From positions 17,484,001-17,548,000 of the forward strand of contig JBHGNT010000013.1 in the NCBI GenBank assembly GCA_043228905.1: 64,000 nucleotides of DNA, given 5' to 3'. The notes under the pieces were generated by a model. The model worked only from the letters and a program-made list of their open reading frames with translations. It was not told where the DNA came from and did no database searches. The position numbers and the translations under genes are program-made. Source of the DNA: Azolla caroliniana. Its lineage: Eukaryota > Polypodiophyta. The number at the start of each line of letters is the position of its first letter. Position 1 is the first letter of the stretch. Below, in pieces: positions 54,648 to 64,000 of the stretch.

Positions 54648-57600
54648 TCATCCATTGCTCAAAGGTTTGTACTTCAATCGGTTCCTTATCCTCTCTAGTC
54701 TCTCTTTGTTCTTCTTCTTCTTCTCCATCCTTGCCGCATATCGCTCTTGTCGTTCCCTTTCGTACATACCTTGCCAAAACACTTCCCCTGTTTGTGGCCA
54801 TAGCCTTCTCTTGATTATATTACTACGTAATTCATCATCCACTTCCTCAGCTAAGTCTTCATCCATGCCTTTCAAGGTGTCATAATCAAAGTATTTCAAC
54901 CACATGGAAGTCTGTCTGCCTTCTAAGCTATGTTGTTCATCCATATGCCCTGTTTTGGGATCCAAGTATATCATGGTTCGTGCACTGTGGTATGCCCACA
55001 CATTTACAAGAAGCTCCAAGAGTCTACAATAGCAATGTTTTCCCTGAAGTGAATACATAAGCTCTATTACGCACATATATATACAAGTAACCATATTCAA
55101 GCACTTAGTTCCTATCTGTTCAAAACCTCAACAACGTTTTTAAATAGGAATATAGAAGCAAGAAAACACTGTTACATGGGAAAGGGACCAAAGTCAAGAA
55201 ATATAGAAATCATAACATGGGAGAGAAGGAACATATCAATAAATGATCAAAATAATTACATTCCGATATTAAATCAAAGAGGGATAAATAGATGAATTCA
55301 GAGAAAACAAAGATGAGCAAAGAGTGGAGACAGAAGAGTAATAATAACTATCACAGCAGGAAAAAAGCAGATTGTTCCATCATTTATTGAGGCTAAGCAG
55401 AATTATTTCCACAAAGATCAACTTGAAATGCATACCTCAAACACAGAAGTTCCCAAAGAGCATTGTTTGTGATCATGATGCTCGATATAATGTTCAGAAT
55501 CCAACGCATCAACAAACATTCTACAAAAGCAAAAAACCATGTATATATATCAAATGGTTAAGATGGGTATTATAGCATTTAAAAGACGATTATGCCAACC
55601 ACAGAATCCTCTATTAACAAACGAATATGGATATACCTTGCAAACATTACAAACTCCTGGTAAGAAGATGTGGACATTGCCCAAGAATGAAGACCTGACC
55701 ATTTACCACCATCAACGGGCATGGGAGGCAGAGATAACCAGCTTTCAGGCAATCCATACATTCTCTTGAATGCATTCATGAATATAAACCTGCTAAGAAA
55801 TTCCAATTTCTGACTTCACAAATAACCTTTTTTCAGAAACAAACAAATGACAAGTTTCTTATTGTCACGTGCCTACAGTTATTGTTGTTCACCATGTCAC
55901 AGAAAGACCAGAAATCTTCATGGATTCCTTTCCTGTCCTTAAAATTATCATCATTAGGAAGTTGAGCCCAGAAGTAGAAAGCATCACCATGCTTTGCAAC
56001 CTTCATTGCCTCCTGTAGAACTCTCTCCGCCGTTATTGACAATTTAACCTGAAAATTATTGACCAAGTAAGATCAAAGCTTATACACCTCCCAATAATAA
56101 AAAACTTTTGAAACAAGCAAAATCTCCATAATGAAACTTAGACATTATTTCACCAGAAGTTCTCTAAGATGCACATGCTGATGCAAATGTAGCTTAAAGA
56201 AAATCAATTTGTTTTTTGAGAGCTAGCCCCAAAACTGTGCAAGAACTGAAAACAGTAATAGCTTATCCTACTTTCTTACTTTTTGACCCATTGCCCTCCA
56301 TGACTGGAAACCAATCCAAGGATTTCTGTGTATGCTATCGATTTTGTTAGCAATTGCAAAAAATGCACCATATTCACAGAGCACGTCTTGATAGTATGAC
56401 TCATTGAGGAGTGGGAGACGGAATGCAGCATCTATATCATCATACTCCAGTCTCCTTTGTTTCGATATCTAGAAATATGGACACAAAGTTATAAATCTGG
56501 TATCCTTCATAAGACTCGTGCTATGAACAATTAACTCAGTCAAATGCATGCTTACCATACTTATTCCTCGATACAAAGGATCATTTTGGTGCAGAAAAAC
56601 AGAAGCACCCATGCCAAAGTAGGGTTCATAAATGCAAAGTGGTTGACCCGTCCTCTCTAGCTCTCCATCATCTTGTTCATGAAGTTCATTCTTCAATCTA
56701 TCCATTTTCTTCACAACTTTATAAACATTCTCCCAACTTCCCATTAAAAGTTCATGTCTCTCTTCAATCTGACAGCAATCAAAGTATTATATTATGTACA
56801 GTACAAAGTTTATGCAAGTGAAACGCAATTGGCTACAGAGACACACACACACATTACATTTTAAGTTATATTAGGTTTTAGGGGCTATTTGTATTAGGGT
56901 TCAGGGTTAATCAGTATACAAAAATGCAAATTTGGGAGCTGATGATGGAGGTAACAACTGGGTGGCCAATCTAAGTTCTAACTAGATGGTAGACATAACC
57001 AACACCAAAAGCATTTGAACCTCATTAACTAAGCGGTCAAAATAAAAATAAGTTTGCATACCTGTTCTTCTTCCTGCCTTTCCATATCATCTGCCAAACT
57101 TGTAAGCCTTTCCTCATTCCAGGCATCTTGTGAGACCAGGTCATAGTCGTTGACCTCTGATTGGGGAAGTTCTGTTGCATTATTTGAATTATTTAGCAGC
57201 TGTTCTAGCATGAAGACTATGCTTGAATGTTTGTTTAAATGTGTGCTCTCGGGTTTCATTCCATTGATATCAGGAAAAAGCTCCCACATCCAGTCTTTTA
57301 TCAACGTCTCAGAAATTTCTGAGATTGGATTTGGAAGCATTGTATCTGAGGGTTTTGGAAGAATCGTTTCTAGAATATCAGCATAACCCTCCAAGGCTTT
57401 TCTTACTAAGAGTTGAGTAACATCAGATAACCTTGTAGTAACCCCTTGATCCGGTAATTTGCATCTTTCTACGGATAGTAGTATCTTCTCAGTAAGTTCA
57501 TTCAAGTCTCCCACAGGATAGAACAGGTTTCCAACACCATTGGTTAGCTGCAATCGCAAAAGAATTCAAGATTATCTCAATCTTCTTTTAGTAAAATATA

Positions 57601-60600
57601 TGATTTGATAAATACTCTCTCTTTTCTTTTAAAGAGACAGTGTGTTATATTAGCTGAAAAAAGTCCAGCTGAAGTTGCAAAAAGAATAGTGCAAAATTAA
57701 TATAAACTGATACAGCCAAAATAGAATAGTAAGGACGCTAGGAGGAGACATGCACAAGAAGTCACTGTGGGGTGTATATTGCTGTGTAATACTTCCAAGA
57801 AAAAAAAAGAAAACAATGCCCATGCAAGCAAACAAAGCTTCTCTTCTTCCTCTATCATACCAGAAGAACCAGCAGAAACATCTCATTAACTCGTGGGCAT
57901 ACAAATCAACTCATGCCACAATGGCCAAAGTCTCTGATTCTCAGTTAATATGAGTCTCCAAGTTGTTGGTCATGCAGTCACAAATGAAACTTTTTTCTAC
58001 AGGAATTGCATTAGTTACAGAGATGGTATTGCATCAAGTACAATACTGAAAAATACAACATTGAAAGAACATTGTGTGTTGGCCCCAGTCCAGAGTATAC
58101 ACTGGAGAACATAAGCAATCAACAAGAGTTTTCATGACTTCATTCTAAAAACAGCCTCTCATAATCAACTAGTTACCCATAGTTCTTCATCTTCATGTTA
58201 ATAATCCCAAACCACCTTCATGAAGGATTCCAGATCTTTGGCTAAGTTCACCAAAAGGAAGAAAAAAGTATGTCTGATGCTGTGGAGTTCTACTCTGATA
58301 ACAAAATGTGTCTTACTTACATTTATAGATTTTCTTTTAAATATCATGTCCGCGATTCTTTTAAATAAGTGTATAAAAGGGTCACTTCAAAGAACCTTTA
58401 TTTTGCATTATTTACAAATATTTCCATAAGAAAATGAGTGTAGTTAAACACTTTTAGCCTTACATATTAGAGTACATAAATACTAGTAAAAGATGGGACA
58501 AAATATTTCTAGCATACGGAGAAAGAGAGTCCAAAACTTCAAGAAATCCTACGATAGAACTAACAAGTTCTATCTACAGAAGAAGAAATAGGTCTATGGC
58601 CAAATGCATACAGCAATTTGCAAAACCTGTCTGAGAATTCTAACACATTAAATCAGGCAAAAGTGGTTCACACTCCAGAAGACCATATCTCTCGTGATAA
58701 ATGGAGCCCTTGAATTTCAGCTCAATATAGTTCAAATGGACTCCATCTACATAGTTTTTCGCTGTTATCTTCAATTCATTTTGAAATATGTAAAACACAT
58801 ATTTGACTCAAAGATCTTTATACACATTCCTTCACATTCATAAACATTTTATCAGTTTAACTTACAACATTGTGGATGACTGTCAAGTTGGGAACAAGAA
58901 CAAAACGCTCAAATGCAATAGCTCGAACCAAGGAAACTGGAAACTCTTGCTCATCCCGAAGGGAGCTGTAAACAACAACATCTGCCACCCACAATAATTC
59001 ATTCAAATCTGCACTATCCTCATTGAAGTAGAAGACATTTCCATCCTCAAGTCCCAAATGGTTGGCCATTACCTGTCAACAATAGGCCATGGCAATTCAT
59101 TAGAAATGTGTGAACATTCGAAAAGAAAGGTGCAGATTGCAAACTGATCACTTATGAAGTTATGATACAGCAAGATGTATGCAAAACAACTGAATGCGGA
59201 ACCAACATCAACCTTAACTAGACCTCAAGGTTAGTGTGCAACAGGACACCAATATTGTCGTTTTGACATATTCCTAAGAAAAAGATTCAAACTGAGTTTT
59301 GCAGCTCATATGAAATTCACAAGGTGAGTTTCATTGTCACTGAGCTTACTGTGGACTGCTATTTCTGAATAATTGACACAGGCCCCTACATGGACACAAT
59401 AGAAAATACATACATCGAAATTGACACTACCTGGCTCTCAATAACTAGTGTGATAAGTACAAAAATTTCATACGACATCAAAACAATAGTGTTCTTTTAC
59501 TTGCTGATTACATGCATCCTTTTTTAGAAAAAAGACTGCCTAGTTCAAATAACAATTGATACAAAGACATCTGCAAACAAACGTTGTGCATACATTTCCA
59601 TACCCAACCACATTATTGGACCTTTTAGTGATGTGTTGATGGAGAAGACATATAATCTTTGGTTCCAAAAGGTATAAAACCAAAAATGCAGAGCACACTG
59701 GGCAATGTTACTGTTAACACCACAGAAAATTATAATGCATAGACGATGGCATTACCTGCACAATTTGACTGTAATTATTCACTGGATTGTTGCTAACGAG
59801 AAGTAGCTTCACTGCAGCACGATCCTCCTTGTTACCTTCACTTAGTTTCTTTGATATAGAAGATACTGCTTTCATCACCATAGCATGTTCTCGCCAAACA
59901 CCCTTGTATGTGAAGGAACTTCCAACTATGGTTAGTACAACATCTCCTGACTTGAACCCAAGCATTTGACGTGATTCAACTCTGCTGTGTATGTTCATGT
60001 AGGATTTTACATCCCAGACATCCTTTGGAGACCCAGGAATAACCAAGAAATTTCCAGTGTCTAGCAGTGTATGCATCATCTGTAAATGTTTCAAACAACG
60101 CCTCAAAAATCTTTGCCACATCAAACTACCCAATAACAGGGAAACAGTAATCCAATAGATCTTACTGCTAAAGTATAGTCCGGAAAGACGACAACATCAG
60201 CACGTGCAAATGCCTGCTGCCACTCAGAGAGCAGATCACTTAGACCACTGCTTTCATATAATCTGAGGCGCTTTCCTAGTGTATCCTCAAGTATAATCCA
60301 AATTACCACTATATGTTGAAAGGGCTCCTGCAAGAAGCTGTTATTCAAAAATATCCATCAGCTAGTTTAAGCTGAAAATTCAGGAAGAAAAAGCATACTG
60401 ATAGGATAAATTCCTAGGAAATACTCTAATTTTATCACTAAGAATCTGTCAAAGTGTTTTGGATGCGCATAATAGTAGATGGGCAATGTCACTTTGAAAT
60501 GTGTTGACATCAACAATCAGAAAATAAAGGACATTGAAAACATAGCAAAGACAGTTTATATCCGAAGATTACCTTCTAAAAACATGTTTGCTTTCCAAGG

Positions 60601-61033
60601 AGCATAAAATAACTCCTTCAAATCTAAATAACCAAAAACAATCCAGTCAAATTCAAGATATTTGTATGTTCAGAAATGCGTTTTATTACATTTACACAAA
60701 CATCATACCAATAGAGGGCATCTTACTTTGACCAATCAACCAGTAACCATTTATTTTGATCAAAATGATGCCATTCGACAATTACCCCCTGTTCGTTCCA
60801 AATGTGTTGCATTTCTCCTCCCCCTGAAGTGAAAAGCTGCAAGGATACAGGGATGTTCCAAACTCATTTTTAGCCAGTTATTACTCAGCAAGGATCTGAG
60901 GAAAATTTAATCCATGGGCTGATTTACAGAAACATTGATCACAAACCTGGATCTTGTAACCTAAAGATTGAAGTCCTTTTGCAAGAGTAATGAGGTACAA
61001 GGACTCCGAAGTAAAGTGAAGATCCTTGCATAC
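54648..61033 (-). CDS. GT4-type (glycosyl transferase group 1) plant protein, 13 downstream exons, 882 codons
   Basis: Exons on the minus strand: 61033-60947, 60836-60727, 60623-60573, 60337-60166, 60079-59756, 59072-58866, 57547-57062, 56768-56556, 56468-56280, 56048-55873, 55789-55637, 55520-55436, 55043-54648. All phases agree and no stop occurs until TGA at 54650-54648. I recognise the large plant family (about 1,000 residues, often annotated UDP-glycosyltransferase superfamily). Landmarks: ADVVVFPDYTLA (exon 4), DTGNFLVIPGSP and VLTIVGSSFTYKG (exon 5), WVADVVVYSSLRDEQEFPVS (exon 6, nucleotide-sugar site region), TNGVGNLFYPVGD (exon 7), RMYGLPESW...PPMPVDGGKWSGLHSW (exon 11) and RRLWPQTGEVFWQGMYERERQERY (exon 13). 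The N-terminal ~150 residues and the start lie beyond the window or far upstream. Donor sugar and acceptor are unknown. Confidence 0.93.
55790..55872 (-). other. Probable GC-AG intron of the glycosyltransferase gene
   Basis: To keep the reading ...NNNCR|FIFMNAFKRMYGL, exon 10 must end in TGTAG at 55873 and the intron starts GCACGT. The acceptor is a normal ...TTAGCAG. A GT donor five bases away would shift the reading out of the conserved frame. Confidence 0.75.
57548..58865 (-). other. Large intron of the glycosyltransferase gene
   Basis: 1.3 kb between exons 6 and 7, AT-rich, with normal GTAAGT...TTGCAG borders. No gene or element recognised inside. Confidence 0.75.
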
Positions 61034-61849
61034 CTGTAAAGAACCTCAATATCAAGTTCCTTTTCCTTAAAAGTGAGGCAAAGTATTTTTCTATTTTCGT
61101 CATAAACCATTTAGTTTTTCGCTGAATGCAACATTTAGTCTCATAGATGATATTGGTTGTTTGATGATGTCGAAATGACATTTCATTTCTCTCGCTATCT
61201 TTCTTTTATTTATATGGGAAATGTATTATAAAAATACCCTGTATAATAGACCATAGATGGCTGAGTACAGTGGGCTTGTAGAAAAGGCACGAGGCATTTA
61301 TAAACAATACTTCTACCATGAATATCATGGTTCCACCATAAGCTCATCTAAAATGGATATCATATAAGGATGCACAGAGCTCATCAGATTTGATTACCAC
61401 TAATGACAGAATAATGATGACTAAGACAAGAAAAGTGCAATGAGAGAGTAGAGACGCAATAAAAACTTGCTAAATTTTAGGAAATGGCCTTGTATGGAGG
61501 TCATCACCTCTCAATGTAAGTGTCTTTCATATTACTTCATAGGGGTGTTATGATTAAGGCTTCAGCTATTAAGAATAAATGTATTGGTATTAGCTTGGTA
61601 AGTTTCCAGAAAATATATCATCCTTTTAAGGAGCTAAATTTGATTTTTTTCATTATTGTTGATATGGAAAACAAGTGAGAAAATCTAATTATTCATTACC
61701 CTTGTGTGCGTCGCAAGCAAAATCTATTGGATATAGTGGATTCTGATAGGTGTAGGATGCCTACTAAATCTGTTTGGGTTATTTGTATTTTTTTTCGTTT
61801 GCTGAGGATTGCTCATCAAGAATCAGGGTTTGATTGCTAAAATGCAAAG
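61034..61849. other. Upstream intron sequence of the glycosyltransferase gene
   Basis: The acceptor CTTTACAG immediately precedes exon 61033-60947 (minus strand), so this is intron. No matching upstream exon is visible in the remaining 3 kb of the window. Confidence 0.55.
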
Positions 61850-62990
61850 ATGCACCTTTGCTGAATTTAAGCCTTTTTATGTCGTTGTTGACCACCCAAA
61901 CAAGTAAAAAGATACAATGTCTACATACACACAATGGGGGTGAATTCTCTAGCATTGAAGTTCAAAACTTTTCTGAGTTACATAGTATAAAAATGGATGT
62001 AACGGCATCATAGAACCCCTCTTCTAATGGCCTGGTTGAAAGATATAGCAGGACACTAAGCGAGAGGGTGAGACACATGGTGTTGACAGCTAAACTCCCT
62101 CGTGGCTTTTGGGGAGAGGTTATTTAAACTGCAGCATATGTATGCAATAGATTCCCTAGCACAGCATTGAAATGTGTGATCACTGAGGAGGTTTGGTCTA
62201 GCAAACCAACCTCATATGTGTCTTTGGCTGTGATGTATTTGTGCACATTAGAAATGAGCTTAGAAATAAACTTAATACAAAGTCCATGAAGGGGATCTTC
62301 CTTAAGTATAGTGAAGAGGATAAAATGGACTCTACGATACAACTACCTCAGCTTAAAATTTTGTATGCAGCCAGGACATTGTCTTTAATGAGGCTAAGCT
62401 GCTCAAATCTTGTTGTCCCTCTAAGAAACATAGCAAAAAGGGTAGATTTCAGCATGACAAGCCAACCATTGGTGATGATAATGCGCCTCAATGAAACCAC
62501 GAAAGGCTGAAAATCATGATAAGCCCTGGTAATATTGCCAGAAGATGATGGGCAGCCATTACATGAACCTTTAGGTCATGAGCAACCATGAAATGTATCT
62601 TGAGGCCAATGAATAATGCTGAAAATGAGGCTGCAAATGATGGAGAACAGCCTAATGTCAAAGATATCGTGGTTCCTCGTGATGTAGATCTCATGCCTGA
62701 TAATGTAGATCACTGGGTAAGGTCTACTAGATTAAAAGGAGGCCCTTACAGAGACATGATCCCTCCTTGCATTAGAATATGATGACTGATGAGGATGAAA
62801 CCCTTACATTAAAGTGGCTTTATGTGAACAAATGAGCAAATGGGAGCTTTCAATGCAAGAAGAAACAAAAGCTTTGCAAGCAAACAATAATAGGAACTTG
62901 GTTGAATTGCCCGAGGATAAGAATATTATTCCTCATAGGTGGGTGTATAAAATCAAGACTGTGGATGGAAACCCAAGTAAAATGCAGTCA
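61850..62990 (+). pseudogene. Decayed Ty1/copia fragment (integrase core to reverse transcriptase start)
   Basis: On the plus strand: an integrase core (FAEFKPFYVVVDH at 61858; NGLVERYSRTLSERVRHMVL at 62023-62085; RGFWGEV), then IRNELRNKLNTKSMKGIFLKYSEED (about 62250). The reverse transcriptase start follows (WELSMQEETKALQANNNRNLVELP, then PHRWVYKIK at 62843-62955). Stops and frameshifts abound, and I find no LTRs. It lies antisense to the glycosyltransferase gene, probably in its intron. Confidence 0.8.
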
Positions 62991-64000
62991 TTGTGTAATC
63001 TGTGGTGCCAACCCAGCTATCTGTGATTCCTTGATACACAATGGGAACATACCATTTCATTTATGTTGCCACAGAATGGCAAGGTTGTTTGAAAGGAATA
63101 GTGGGGATGAATAATTTGTTTGTTCCTTTATTTTTGTGTCATACCAAGAGTACATATCAATTATTTCATTATGTAAGCATCTCATGCCATAGAGAGTCAT
63201 AGATGAAGGAGCACTACACACGTAGATATGGTTAGGCTAATGAAGAGGTCTCCCTCAAAAATCCTTTCATGAGACATAGATTCATAACATAATGCAAAGA
63301 TTAGCATAGACCAAGCATGTTCTAGCATTACTATGCAATCAAGTTGCATGTTAAATCTCACGACTCTTTGATAAGCATGTTCACTACATAATACCAAGGC
63401 TTCCATTTACTTGCGAGATCATTTTGATGAATATACTTAAGCTCATTAATTTTTGACAAGATATCATATGATACTCATGGTTGTTTAATTCATTGTCCAA
63501 TTTGACCTCTTTAGAGAACTTAGTGTAATCTAAGCGGTTATTGCATTGCGATGTGAAACGGGGCGGTTGGGCACAAGTGATGAGAGTGGTCGACTATGCA
63601 CACCTTGCCCTAAACAAGTTCGAAAGTTTCAGTATCACACTTTGATACAATGCTCTGCTTTTGATCATATTCAACCATGCTTTCCACACATCTTCAACCA
63701 AGCTCAATCCTTGCAAGAATTTCTCTCACAACCACAATGTGAACTCTCGATTGCAACATTCATTGGAAAAGTTCTTGAACATCGAGAGTCGCTACTCACT
63801 TTCACATATATCACATAAAATGTAATATTTTTGGTCTCATAGATCACATTTGACCTCCAAAGACGATAATAGAATCTATCAAATCTATCTATCTCTCAAT
63901 ACAACAATAACGATAATAGAATCTATCAGATCTATCTATCTCTCAATACAACAATAAAACCACACAAGCTCATTAACAAACAACAATCACGACACCATTT
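62991..64000. other. No gene recognised; small tandem duplication at the end
   Basis: Mostly AT-rich sequence with short frames only (for example 63546-63818 plus strand, no match). A 48-base unit with GATAATAGAATCTATCA and CTATCTATCTCTCAATACAA is tandemly duplicated at 63863-63957. Confidence 0.5.

Noticed and set aside
63546-63818. 90-codon open frame near the right edge
   Set aside because: No family features, no splice context, AT-rich surroundings; a chance frame is the simplest reading.

Overview
This window is nuclear DNA of a land plant. It contains a Dof zinc-finger gene, a plant-type intron-rich glycosyltransferase gene, and many LTR retrotransposons whose primer-binding sites match the plant initiator-methionine tRNA (TGGTATCAGAGC). 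I could not place it more precisely than embryophyte. About 45 of the 64 kb is transposable-element DNA.

Layout. 1-6249: a decayed Ty1/copia element (Copia-1) whose left end lies outside the window; it carries two insertions that look like solo LTRs and sits in a LINE fragment (6.25-7.62 kb). 7.8-8.05 kb: two tandem tRNA-like (SINE-type) units. 8.05-22.45 kb: a second LINE (LINE-2, minus strand), split by Copia-2 (11283-21685), which is itself split by Copia-3 (16037-20850). 22446-41772: a five-level nest. The outermost member is a non-coding LTR element (LTR-G, target duplication TAACC). Its LTR was hit by Copia-4 (duplication CACGG). Copia-4 holds a solo LTR (duplication GTAAG) and a gag-less Ty3/gypsy element. 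The gypsy element holds Copia-5 (duplication GTTCC), the best preserved copia. 42.5-45.6 kb: a 5'-truncated LINE with an open 2.9-kb reverse-transcriptase frame between CT microsatellites. 45.6-48.2 kb: unclassified sequence and simple repeats.

The right third is the genic part. A Dof transcription factor (49433-50524, plus strand) follows a long repeat-rich leader. After about 4 kb of plain intergenic sequence comes the 3' part of a GT4-type glycosyltransferase gene on the minus strand (54648-61033). Thirteen exons give 882 codons in uninterrupted phase. Its first exons lie beyond the window, and the upstream intron or flank holds a dead copia fragment (61.8-63.0 kb).

The two host genes have no visible functional link. 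I found no bacterial-type system, CRISPR array or rRNA. The most unusual observations are: a ~240-residue Cys/His-containing extension of the Copia-5 polyprotein lying between two polypurine tracts; the same double-tract layout in Copia-2 and Copia-3; the nested stack resolved by target duplications and one internal empty site; a CT/GA microsatellite at a similar place downstream of the TATA box in several different LTR families; and a probable GC-AG intron in the glycosyltransferase gene.
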